A DNA stretch of 14,934 nucleotides. Origin: Bacillota bacterium (lineage in GTDB: Bacteria > Bacillota > UBA4882 > UBA10575). Where the stretch lies: contig DOID01000059.1 of assembly GCA_003511465.1 (NCBI GenBank), positions 4,190-19,123 on the forward strand, written 5' to 3'. The position numbers and the translations under genes are program-made. The notes beneath the pieces were generated by a model that had not been told where the DNA came from, did no database searches, and saw only the letters and a program-made list of their open reading frames with translations. Position 1 is the first letter of the stretch. Each line of letters starts with the position of its first letter. Of this stretch, positions 8,301 through 14,934 are shown piece after piece.

Positions 8301-8573
8301 CTAAATAACTTGAACAGTGAATAGTTTATATTTCTCAATGCCGATATTTATTAGTTGTTGTATTATCTCTTCATAATACATGCTAGCAATTAATACTTCG
8401 AAATCTTTATTTAACATATTAAGAGAGTCGGGCGAGACTATTCTTACTCCATTTATGTCTTTGCCCCATTTATTCTTATCATTATCACAAAAACAAATTA
8501 TTTTATGACTTACTTTATACATTTCATAAGCTGCTTTCCCTAGGGTTGAAGCTCCAAATATGACCATATTATC
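8301..8573 (-). other. Shared Rossmann-like module, copy in the GT4 protein (C-terminal)
   Basis: Residues about 328-417. The elements are an FGASTLGK loop, FCDNDKNKWGK turn, IVSPDSL segment, VLIAS strand and EEIIQQL helix. By eye it shares about every signature position with the FkbM N-terminal copy, including the C-D-x-D-K-x-K-W-G-K string. Confidence 0.75.
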
Positions 8574-9554
8574 AGATATAGTATGTTGAATGTCATGGCT
8601 TTCTCTCTTTGTAACTGGTGTCTTAAGTATCAAATCTAAAAAGTCATCGGTTTTTTTCATTTGCTTTTCAAGAGGGTATCTTTCTTTGATAACATCATAA
8701 TACTCCTGCGAACTGTATTGTTCCTCTGTGATTCGGTTAACCGCCTCATCAATGGTGTTAAACAAGTACTTTTTATCCCATATTTCTTTGGCATAAGGAA
8801 AGTTGTGAATTACTGGTTTTATCCCTTTCACCATCGCTTCAGCGATATTATATCCAAAACTTTCATGGATGCTCGTAGATAAGATGTAGTTTTTATTCTC
8901 TAACCACTTGTTTACATCAGATTGCCATCCCTCAAAGATAACATTATTATGTAAGTTTAACTCACGCAAAGCATAATCCCAATATAGTTTAAGTTCCTCA
9001 TCAATAAATTCTCCGGCAACAAATAGTTTATACCTCCTATCCTTTTTTACTAATTTATCTGTTATTTGAAGTAGCAATACAGGATTTTTTCGTGGAATAA
9101 TGCCTGCTATAAAAGCAATATTAAAACCTTTGTTTCTATTCCTAAAACCAAATTTTTCAATATTAACACCATTTTCTATTACACAGGTATTTAGGTCTTT
9201 AGATAGATGTTCCGGTAACAGTTCTAATAGATGCTTTGCAACAACAATAAGACCATCAATATTATTCCAGTTGACTTTAAATGGAACTGAAGTAAAAGCT
9301 TCAGAGCTATGTAATCTACACACAATCCTTTTATTTTCCGCAATTTCCAAATTACTCGCAAACGCAAATAAATCATCACACCATTCGAACCAACATAACT
9401 CTGCCCAATTCATTCCCAGAACCAATTGGTTATAATTGTTTATTTCGAATTTTTTTATTTCATATTTCTTTGATAGCTTCTCAATAATATCTTTGAGAAA
9501 TTTATCTTTAGAACCATTAGTTCGATAAAACATTCCCAGTTTAGTCTTGTTCAT
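8301..9554 (-). CDS. GT4-family glycosyltransferase with C-terminal Rossmann-like module
   Basis: A 417-residue protein. Residues 1-310 form a GT-B glycosyltransferase: CRLHSSEAFTS at 79-89 in the acceptor-side domain, ENGVNIEKFG at 127-136 at the domain link, AGIIPRKNPVLLLQ at 150-163, EGWQSDV at 208-214, and the E-x7-E donor motif HESFGYNIAEAM with glutamates 231 and 239. Residues about 328-417 are the shared module: VIFGASTLGKAAYEMYK, FCDNDKNKWGK, VRIVSPDSL and a YYEEIIQQLINIGIEKY helix. This copy is closest to that at the start of the neighbouring FkbM protein. A linker of about 15 polar residues joins the two parts. The ATG at 9554 has AAGGAGGG 11 bases upstream, and the gene lies 42 bases after the FkbM stop. 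It would add a sugar to the glycan; specificity unknown. Confidence 0.87.
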   Translation of the reverse strand: MNKTKLGMFYRTNGSKDKFLKDIIEKLSKKYEIKKFEINNYNQLVLGMNWAELCWFEWCDDLFAFASNLEIAENKRIVCRLHSSEAFTSVPFKVNWNNIDGLIVVAKHLLELLPEHLSKDLNTCVIENGVNIEKFGFRNRNKGFNIAFIAGIIPRKNPVLLLQITDKLVKKDRRYKLFVAGEFIDEELKLYWDYALRELNLHNNVIFEGWQSDVNKWLENKNYILSTSIHESFGYNIAEAMVKGIKPVIHNFPYAKEIWDKKYLFNTIDEAVNRITEEQYSSQEYYDVIKERYPLEKQMKKTDDFLDLILKTPVTKRESHDIQHTISDNMVIFGASTLGKAAYEMYKVSHKIICFCDNDKNKWGKDINGVRIVSPDSLNMLNKDFEVLIASMYYEEIIQQLINIGIEKYKLFTVQVI

Positions 9555-9596
9555 TGATTTATATTCCCTCCTTTTTTAAGCTTGGGAATAGTCTAT

Positions 9597-10613
9597 TTAC
9601 TTATCCCGCCATCTGAAAATATAAGTGTCCGAATATTTTTTAACAATCTCGTACCCAGGTTTCAAAAACTTAGTTATTTCTTCTAGCCTTTTTGGGGTTA
9701 GTGCCTCTATACAGATTACAGGCTTGAATAAATTAATTGTGTTCACTGCTCCCTGAAGAACTTCCAGATCCATACCCTCAACATCTATTTTTATTAAGCC
9801 TATCCTTCCTTTTTCTTTTTTTAAAATATTATCTAGTGTATCTATAGCTATTTCCCCATTGGCATTTAGGCGAATTTCACCTGTACCATGATTATTTAAA
9901 TCCTTAAGCGATAAGTCGCCACAACCTTTATTACTCCCAAGCGCTTTATTATAAACAACCACTTTGTTTGCAAGGTGATTTATGGCTATATTAGTCTTTA
10001 ATATATCCAATACATATTTATTCGGTTCAAAAGATAAAACTTTTTTCGCCTTGCATGCTTTGATAAAAAATAGCGTGTGATTTCCTATATTAGCTCCTAC
10101 ATCAATAAAAATTGATCCATTTAACCTCAATGATTCGATAAACTTTAAAACTTCCATCTCGTAAAATGCACAATTTACTAAAATCTTGTTTTGTATGTAT
10201 TCACTAGTATTCGGTAGGTAAAAATTGAAATGTATCCCCTTATAACCAATTTGATGAAAACCTTTTTTGCTATCTATCAGCTTTCTTAACCTTAATTTGT
10301 TGTACAAGTTAAATTTAATCTTTTTATGGAAATGCAAAGATCTATCTTGGAGATTAAATAAAGCATATTCGTCTATTCCCAAAAAAGATAAATGCTTTAC
10401 AATTTCCTTGCTATAACTACTCGTTATTACAATTATGTAATCTTTCATATGTCCTAACTCATCAGGGCTAAGAATTTTTATGTTGTTTAAGGTTTTTCCC
10501 CATTTTTGTTTATCCGAATCACAATAATAGGAAATCTTATATTTGTTTTTTAGATAATGATAAGCTTGGTTACCCATTTCTGATGCTCCATAAAAAATTG
10601 CTTTTTGTTGCAT
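9597..10613 (-). CDS. FkbM-family methyltransferase with N-terminal Rossmann-like module
   Basis: A 338-residue protein. Residues 1-90 are the shared module (AIFYGASEMGNQAYHYLK, CDSDKQKWGK, ILSPDEL, SKEIVKHLSFLGI). Residues about 140-335 are an FkbM-type SAM-dependent methyltransferase: the SAM loop FIDVGANIGNHT at 169-180, the acidic strand end SFEPN at 194-198, IDTLDNIL at 257-264, and IKIDVEGMDLEVLQGA at 274-289, a family hallmark. FkbM-type enzymes usually O-methylate sugars or polyketides; here a sugar hydroxyl of the glycan is likely. The ATG at 10613 has GAGGGG eight bases upstream. It is the first gene of the AT-rich block, 92 bases after the pseG stop; that gap is the widest in the window. 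The module is at the N-terminus here but C-terminal in the glycosyltransferases. Confidence 0.88.
   Translation of the reverse strand: MQQKAIFYGASEMGNQAYHYLKNKYKISYYCDSDKQKWGKTLNNIKILSPDELGHMKDYIIVITSSYSKEIVKHLSFLGIDEYALFNLQDRSLHFHKKIKFNLYNKLRLRKLIDSKKGFHQIGYKGIHFNFYLPNTSEYIQNKILVNCAFYEMEVLKFIESLRLNGSIFIDVGANIGNHTLFFIKACKAKKVLSFEPNKYVLDILKTNIAINHLANKVVVYNKALGSNKGCGDLSLKDLNNHGTGEIRLNANGEIAIDTLDNILKKEKGRIGLIKIDVEGMDLEVLQGAVNTINLFKPVICIEALTPKRLEEITKFLKPGYEIVKKYSDTYIFRWRDK
10344..10613 (-). other. Shared Rossmann-like module, copy in the FkbM protein (N-terminal)
   Basis: Residues 1-90 of the FkbM protein. FYGASEMGN, YYCDSDKQKWGK, KILSPDEL, VITSS and KEIVKHLSFLGIDEYALF follow the same order as in the three C-terminal copies. 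Its position at the N-terminus of an unrelated enzyme class shows that the module is an independent folding unit. Confidence 0.75.
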
Positions 10614-10705
10614 ATCTCTTTCCCCTCTAATGTTAAAGTAACCAAATATTTTGCCGTCCTACAAACGGTCCGATTGTTTCACTGAGTATTTGTTTTTACA
10701 AGTCG
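10614..10705 (-). other. Intergenic gap between pseG and the FkbM gene; composition breakpoint
   Basis: Ninety-two bases with no gene. It holds the FkbM ribosome site (GAGGGG near 10622-10627) and only a weak 4-base inverted repeat (CCGT/ACGG). I see no convincing promoter or terminator. Upstream genes are near 45-50% GC in hand-counted lines; downstream ones drop to about 25%. In one frame a short DGK string near the end of the gap recalls the usual PseG C-terminus, but it could be chance. Confidence 0.4.
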
Positions 10706-11833
10706 CTACGGATTAAACAATAAGGTATTAACCGTCCGAGCTAATCCAATAACACTTATCTCTCTATGCCACCCTAAATATCGCACTACGTCTTTTTCTT
10801 CCAGCGCTTCCAATGTCTCCACCTGATTCTCGGCCACAGCGATGGCGATCGTGGGTAATTCTAAATATAGCCTTTCCCAAGTAGTGGCCCCTCCAGCTCC
10901 GATAGCTAGATCAGCTTTAACCATCAATTCCGCCATATTTTCCACCTGACAGTAATAGGTGGTGTTGGGCATCTGGCTACAACGCTTTTTGATCTCTTTT
11001 TTATGTGGATTTGAAGCCCCAACCACTACATCCACAGCAACCTCGGGACGGTTTAACAGTCTTATTGCTTCCAAAGCCTTCTTCGTCTCATTGGTTGGAT
11101 CACTTCCCCCGAAAAAAACAAGGATCCGCTGGACTTTCCCATCACGTTTCCGCAGTTCCTTTTTTGCTCGATGAAACTCGGAACGGAGGAGGGCATATTT
11201 AGGGCCAAGTAACATTTGACACGTGGGGGAAACCAGGCCGTCATACCGATGCTCCATATCCCGGAAGTAATTTTGATCTAAGAGTAGATCGCAATCATGT
11301 ACGCGGTTAGCCAGATCATCAATGGCCATGATCTTATTGGTAGATGGCCGGAGAAACTTTTCCCACTTACGATCTAAAGCATAGCTGTCAACTACTAGAT
11401 TTATGTTTGAACCCAATTCCAAACTTGGTTCAAAACCCAAGAATACTTGCGCCGTAATGTGGGAACTGATGTTTATTAAGCTCCCATCGGATAGCGCTTC
11501 TTTCGGTGATCTTATCGTCTCTGTCTCTACATTATTTATATCGGCCTGATCCCCAGCTTGATTGAGTATTATTTCCTGGGTCTTTTTCGCATCGTCCAGC
11601 CAATTCTCTCCCAACCAGGCCCAATAGTCATCATCTAGTTCTTCTATTGGATCCAGACGATATACCTTAAACCCTTTGCTTTCGATATAGTCACATAAAC
11701 TCCCCGGTAAAATATAGCAAATAAAAGAGACCTCCATTCCTAACTTTCTGAGGTCCCCAGCCAAAGTAAGACAACGCATGACATGCCCGGTCCCTATTTT
11801 TGTGGAAGCATCGGCGCGAATCAATACCTTCAT
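10706..11833 (-). CDS. pseG: UDP-2,4-diacetamido-2,4,6-trideoxy-beta-L-altropyranose hydrolase
   Basis: A 375-residue PseG. It removes UDP from UDP-2,4-diacetamido-2,4,6-trideoxy-beta-L-altrose to give the free sugar used by pseudaminic acid synthase. The phosphate-side loop GTGHVMR (14-20) carries His17, the expected catalytic residue. YALDRKWEKFLRP (151-163), AIDDLANRVHDCDLLLDQN (170-188), FGGSDPTNETKKAL (241-254), GAGGATTWER (312-321) and ENQ (335-337) are all family motifs. Between DDAKKTQEIIL and NLVVDSYALD lies an extra polar segment of about 50 residues (roughly 91-143) that normal PseG lacks. The protein ends at TLLFNP shortly after the LGWHREI motif, about 20-35 residues before the usual end with its DGKG segment. 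The gene begins two bases after the spsF stop. Function is likely kept, since the catalytic motifs remain, but the C-terminus may be cropped. Confidence 0.88.
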   Translation of the reverse strand: MKVLIRADASTKIGTGHVMRCLTLAGDLRKLGMEVSFICYILPGSLCDYIESKGFKVYRLDPIEELDDDYWAWLGENWLDDAKKTQEIILNQAGDQADINNVETETIRSPKEALSDGSLINISSHITAQVFLGFEPSLELGSNINLVVDSYALDRKWEKFLRPSTNKIMAIDDLANRVHDCDLLLDQNYFRDMEHRYDGLVSPTCQMLLGPKYALLRSEFHRAKKELRKRDGKVQRILVFFGGSDPTNETKKALEAIRLLNRPEVAVDVVVGASNPHKKEIKKRCSQMPNTTYYCQVENMAELMVKADLAIGAGGATTWERLYLELPTIAIAVAENQVETLEALEEKDVVRYLGWHREISVIGLARTVNTLLFNP

Positions 11834-11835
11834 TT

Positions 11836-12573
11836 TTACTTCACCAGTTTCTGCTTGATCTGTTCATTAATCTTTGCCCACTCCGGATATTGAGTGAGTA
11901 GAGTTAAACAGTCTTCCAAAGTAAAATTGGGGTTGGTCGGGTACAAAGTAGCAAGCATCCTTTTAATAAGCTCAAAATCCTCCGAGGTATCTACCGTCCA
12001 CCGGTAATGGCTGAAATCTTCCGTATAGAGCAGATTCTTGATTCGGTATCGCTCTGGACGGCGTTTGATAAAGATGGTAACATGTTCCCGTTCTTCTTGA
12101 TCGATCGCCTCTTCGTAGGCCTCCTTCAGTACTTCCTTAGAAAAAACTTCCGTATCCATTCCCCGAGGATAGGTCAGCTCCGGGAAGGTATTAGAGACAT
12201 AATCGTACTCCGTCTGATGGGTCAAATAAAAGCTGATTACCTTATCAACGACTACCGGATCGATCAGCGGACAATCCGAGGTAATCCGAACTACTACATC
12301 CGCTCCGGATTCGGTCGCAGCCCCGTAATACCGGGCTAAGACATCTTGCTCCGACCCGCGAAAGTAAGGGGTTTCTAGTTTGCGACACAGGTCGATAATG
12401 GGTTGTTCTTCTCCATGATCGGTGGTGGCAATAATAAGTTGGTCTGCTGATTTAACCCTAGATAACCGCTCTAGTTCATATTCTAACAGAGTTTTACCTA
12501 ATACTCTTTTTAGAATCTTCCCCGGCAACCTAGTCGAAGCTATCCGGGCTTGTACAATAATGGCAGTGGTCAT
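11836..12573 (-). CDS. spsF: SpsF-type cytidylyltransferase, probable CMP-pseudaminic acid synthetase (PseF role)
   Basis: A 245-residue nucleotidyltransferase of the CTP_transf_3 group. The nucleotide-binding loop is QARIASTRLPGKIL (8-21), followed by IIATTDHGEEQPI (47-59), RITSDCPLIDP (96-106) with metal-binding aspartates, REHVTIFI (162-169) and YRWTVDTSEDFELI (190-203). These are the hallmarks of SpsF, first named from spore-coat polysaccharide genes. Between pseC and pseG it most likely activates the finished pseudaminic acid with CTP, the step done by PseF elsewhere; that role is inferred from position. A classic PseF, which resembles CMP-NeuAc synthetases, is not in the window. The ATG has AGGTG seven bases upstream, overlapping the preceding gene's stop by spacing only. 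Composition matches pseB, pseC and pseG. Confidence 0.85.
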   Translation of the reverse strand: MTTAIIVQARIASTRLPGKILKRVLGKTLLEYELERLSRVKSADQLIIATTDHGEEQPIIDLCRKLETPYFRGSEQDVLARYYGAATESGADVVVRITSDCPLIDPVVVDKVISFYLTHQTEYDYVSNTFPELTYPRGMDTEVFSKEVLKEAYEEAIDQEEREHVTIFIKRRPERYRIKNLLYTEDFSHYRWTVDTSEDFELIKRMLATLYPTNPNFTLEDCLTLLTQYPEWAKINEQIKQKLVK

Positions 12574-12583
12574 TTTTACGCAC

Positions 12584-13747
12584 CTACTTTACTATATTCC
12601 GCAAAGCATCCACCACATACTCCTGATCCTCATCGGTTAGGCGGTAGTAAAGCGGAATCGTTAAAGTCTCACGATAATACTGCTCTGCCTCGGGAAAGTC
12701 ACCCGCTTTAAAGCCAAGCCGTTCAAAGTATGGCTGGGTATGGACGGGAATGTAATGCACATTAACGATCATATTGATCGCCCTTAATTCATCAAAGATC
12801 TGTCGCCGTGTCTTCGTTAGCTCGTCCAGATGTAGCCGGAGCACATATAAATGATAAGCCGAGTAGGTATCCGGGTCCTGCCAAGGTAAGGTCACCGGGA
12901 GGTCTTTTAGCATTTGATCATACCGCGCTGCTAAATAATGTCGGCGCTGGACAAACCCATCAATCCGTTGCAACTGGCTATAACCAAGGGCGGCCTGGAT
13001 ATCGGTCATCCGGTAGTTATATCCCAACTCAATCTGCTGGTAATGCCAGGCCCCATCCATGGGTTTTTCCATAAACCGCGCATCCCGGGCGATTCCGTGC
13101 GTACGGAGGCGCATCAATCTTTCGTAAAGGTCTTCATTATTTGTCAGAACCATTCCGCCTTCCCCGGTAGTAATAATTTTCACCGGGTGAAAACTGAAAA
13201 CAGCCATCTCGGAATATTCGCCAGCCCCAATCTTTTTCCCTTGGTAACTACCGCCAATAGCATGGGCGGCATCTTCAATTACTGTAAAGTTATACTTATC
13301 GGCCAGCTTACGAAGTTCTTCCATTTGGCATGACTGGCCGGCAAAATGCACCGGGATCACGACCTTGGGTAACTTACCGGTCTTCTCTGCTTCCATGAGC
13401 TTTGCTGCTAAGGCAGTAATACTCATATTATAGGTTGTCGGATCAATATCGACAAAGTCGACTTCTGCTCCACAATAGAGTCCACAGTTGGCCGAAGCAA
13501 CAAAGGTGTTGGGCGAAGTCCAAAGGAGATCCCCCGGTCCCAAATCTGCTGCCAAACAGGCAATATGTAAGGCAGAAGTTGCACTGTTCACCGCCACCCC
13601 ATACTTAGCTCCGGAATATTGGGCGACCGCTGCTTCGAACCGCTTAATCGCCGGCCCCTGGGTTAACCAATCGGACTGAAGGATCTCAATTACTGCTTGG
13701 ATATCATCATGGCTTATATCCTGACAACCATAGGGAATCCTTTTCAT
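12584..13747 (-). CDS. pseC: UDP-4-amino-4,6-dideoxy-N-acetyl-beta-L-altrosamine transaminase
   Basis: A 387-residue PLP-dependent aminotransferase of the DegT/DnrJ/EryC1 group. It converts the PseB product to UDP-4-amino-4,6-dideoxy-N-acetyl-beta-L-altrosamine with glutamate as the amino donor. The N-terminal DWLTQGPAIKRFE (26-38), the phosphate-binding region NSATSALH (54-61), the cofactor-ring contacts EDAAHAIGG (158-166) with D159, and the Schiff-base lysine K190 in FSFHPVKIITTGEGG all fit PseC. The RLRTHGI segment and GYNYRMTDIQAALG typical of this subfamily follow. The ATG overlaps the pseB stop by four bases (ATGA), so translation is coupled. Length is normal. Other sugar aminotransferases of this family are close, but the pairing with pseB makes PseC very likely. 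Confidence 0.93.
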   Translation of the reverse strand: MKRIPYGCQDISHDDIQAVIEILQSDWLTQGPAIKRFEAAVAQYSGAKYGVAVNSATSALHIACLAADLGPGDLLWTSPNTFVASANCGLYCGAEVDFVDIDPTTYNMSITALAAKLMEAEKTGKLPKVVIPVHFAGQSCQMEELRKLADKYNFTVIEDAAHAIGGSYQGKKIGAGEYSEMAVFSFHPVKIITTGEGGMVLTNNEDLYERLMRLRTHGIARDARFMEKPMDGAWHYQQIELGYNYRMTDIQAALGYSQLQRIDGFVQRRHYLAARYDQMLKDLPVTLPWQDPDTYSAYHLYVLRLHLDELTKTRRQIFDELRAINMIVNVHYIPVHTQPYFERLGFKAGDFPEAEQYYRETLTIPLYYRLTDEDQEYVVDALRNIVK

Positions 13748-14733
13748 TGCTCATCCAACTTTCTTAATTGATCAACAGTGAGAAAGACCGGATTGGTATC
13801 GGAACGGTACTCGAATTCTACGGTCAGTGGCCGCCCTTCTTCCCCTATGGGATTACATTGGTAATCGGGTTTCCCGAAAGTACTAATCGGTGGTTGTAAT
13901 AAGTAGAAGTGGGGATATTCCAAGGTTAATTGGGAGGTTTCGACCGGAATCATTAATTCATGTAACTTTTCACCCGGCCTAATCCCGATTACCTTCATTT
14001 TCAAATCAGCACCAAAAGATCTAACCAAGTCGGTAATGCGCATGGAAGGAATTTTGGGGACAAAGATCTCTCCCCCCTGCATCCTGGAGAAATTTTTTAA
14101 AACAAAATCGACACCTTCTTGAATTGTGAACCAAAAGCGGGTCATCCTGGGATCGGTCACCGGCAATTCTTTTGCCCCGGCCGCCACCAATTTTTTAAAT
14201 AAAGGTACTACCGAGCCTCGGGAACCGATGACATTTCCATAACGAACTGCCGCAAAGCGGGTCTTTTGACTACCGGCAATGTTATTCGCGGTAACAAAAA
14301 GCTTCTCCATCACCATCTTAGTCGCCCCGTAGAGGTTAATCGGATTCACGGCTTTATCGGTAGAGAGCGCGATTACCTTTTCCACCCCATTTTTAAGGGC
14401 GGCATTAATTACATTCTCCGCACCGTTGATGTTGGTCTTGACAAATTCCATCGGGTTATACTCCGCTGCTGGGACTTGTTTTAAGGCAGCGGCATGGATC
14501 ACATAGTCCACCCTGCGCATCGCCTGATCCAAACGATCCCGGTCACGAATATCGCCGAGGAAATACCGCATCTCCGGCAGGTTATAGACCTGCTGCATCT
14601 CGTATTGTTTCAGTTCATCCCGGGAGAAGACGATCAGCCTTTTCAACTGATATCTTTCCAACATGGTTTTAACACAATAGCGCCCAAAGGTGCCGGTTCC
14701 CCCGGTGATAAGGACCGTTTTTCCATTAAACAT
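13744..14733 (-). CDS. pseB: UDP-N-acetylglucosamine 4,6-dehydratase (inverting)
   Basis: A 329-residue extended short-chain dehydrogenase/reductase. It carries out the first step of pseudaminic acid synthesis, C4 oxidation, C6 dehydration and C5 inversion of UDP-GlcNAc with bound NADP. The Rossmann loop is GGTGTFG (11-17). AAALKQVPAAEYNP (81-94), LSTDKAVNP (123-131) with D126 and K127, and LYGATKMVMEK (134-144) with Y135 and K139 form the PseB/FlaA1 active site. RYGNVIGSRGSVVPLF (164-179), TRFWFT (198-203) and GIRPGEKLHE (250-259) complete the family pattern. There are no membrane segments, so it is soluble PseB, not the membrane-anchored CapD/PglF type. The ATG overlaps the upstream stop by one base (TGATG). 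Length is normal and composition matches pseC. Confidence 0.94.
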   Translation of the reverse strand: MFNGKTVLITGGTGTFGRYCVKTMLERYQLKRLIVFSRDELKQYEMQQVYNLPEMRYFLGDIRDRDRLDQAMRRVDYVIHAAALKQVPAAEYNPMEFVKTNINGAENVINAALKNGVEKVIALSTDKAVNPINLYGATKMVMEKLFVTANNIAGSQKTRFAAVRYGNVIGSRGSVVPLFKKLVAAGAKELPVTDPRMTRFWFTIQEGVDFVLKNFSRMQGGEIFVPKIPSMRITDLVRSFGADLKMKVIGIRPGEKLHELMIPVETSQLTLEYPHFYLLQPPISTFGKPDYQCNPIGEEGRPLTVEFEYRSDTNPVFLTVDQLRKLDEQ

Positions 14734-14934
14734 CAGCCTTCCCCCCCGCTGGAGGTGGTATTTACCTCCGTAATCACCCTTTGTAAAGCCTCATATTCTT
14801 GCCCTAGGGTCGCAAAATCCTGTGGCAGACTATGGACGAGGTTTCTAAAGTTCTTAACAATTTGCTCCCCCTTGGCCTTCGAATCAGCTGCGAAACGAAT
14901 GCCGTCAAGCTTCTTTGCAATCAATTCCAGCTCT
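14733..14934 (-). CDS. C-terminus of an unidentified protein, 5' part outside the window
   Basis: The frame is open from the window edge to a TGA at 14733-14735, giving about 66 residues. A TTG at 14924 is in frame, but the frame runs on upstream through E-L-E, so this is most likely the tail of a larger protein. It is polar and helical in character (KGEQIVKNFRNLVHSLP, EYEALQRVITEVN) with a flexible Ser/Gly end. I do not recognise the family. From its place directly before pseB it could be a motility-associated (Maf/DUF115) flagellin glycosyltransferase, but only the position suggests that. Its stop overlaps the pseB start by one base, so the two are in the same operon. Confidence 0.6.
   Translation of the reverse strand, partial: ELELIAKKLDGIRFAADSKAKGEQIVKNFRNLVHSLPQDFATLGQEYEALQRVITEVNTTSSGGEG

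Noticed and set aside
8301..10613. Recent tandem duplication of the module at DNA level
   Set aside because: The coding bases for the near-identical D-K-x-K-W-G-K strings differ at many positions, so the copies are old or separately acquired.
10614..10705. Intrinsic terminator or promoter in the pseG-FkbM gap
   Set aside because: The only inverted repeat is CCGT/ACGG with no U-run, and the best -35/-10 pair matches the -10 consensus at three of six positions.
11005..13679. Plus-strand open frames of 60-131 codons opposite pseG, spsF and pseC
   Set aside because: They overlap strongly conserved enzymes, lack ribosome sites I can recognise, and have no family motifs. They are shadows of the real genes.

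Overview
The window looks like part of a surface-glycan (probably flagellin-glycan) gene cluster from a low-to-moderate GC Bacillota (Firmicutes), probably clostridia-like. The grounds are purine-rich Shine-Dalgarno sites, several TTG starts, tight stop/start overlaps, and a pseB-pseC-spsF-pseG order like that I recall from Gram-positive flagellar glycosylation islands. No genus can be assigned from this sequence. All genes lie on the minus strand, so the operon reads from position 14934 down to 1. There is no gene-free stretch over 300 bases, and I see no tRNA, rRNA, CRISPR array, insertion sequence or convincing terminator.

Right part (10706-14934, roughly 45-50% GC in hand-counted lines): the C-terminus of an unidentified helical protein, then pseB (UDP-GlcNAc 4,6-dehydratase), pseC (4-aminotransferase), an SpsF-type cytidylyltransferase, and pseG (UDP-sugar hydrolase). 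These are most of the steps to CMP-pseudaminic acid. The pathway is incomplete here: pseH (N-acetyltransferase) and pseI (Pse synthase) are absent. PseG carries an extra segment of about 50 residues and stops soon after its GT28-like C-terminal domain.

Middle part (about 2031-10700, mostly 20-30% GC apart from parts of wecC): an FkbM methyltransferase, a GT4 glycosyltransferase, a heparinase II/III-like uronate lyase broken by a one-base frameshift, a 731-residue CgeB-like glycosyltransferase fused to a degenerate GT-A domain, a WecC-type UDP-ManNAc dehydrogenase, and a GT2 glycosyltransferase. Left part (1-1939, more balanced composition): a GT4 glycosyltransferase and a class I SAM methyltransferase cut by the window edge.

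The most unusual feature is a small Rossmann-like module of about 90 residues. It appears in four otherwise unrelated enzymes: at the C-terminus of the GT2, the CgeB-like and one GT4 protein, and at the N-terminus of the FkbM methyltransferase. Its recurring pattern is a GxS/GxxG-type glycine loop, a D-x-D/N-x-x-K-x-G/S turn, an I-x-S/F-P-D/E segment and a terminal E-I-x-x-x-L helix. This suggests a shared ligand or docking function linking the enzymes of this cluster. Together the genes would make nucleotide sugars (a pseudaminic acid precursor and UDP-ManNAc uronate), transfer them, and O-methylate a glycan; the lyase would trim or turn over uronate-containing polymer if functional.
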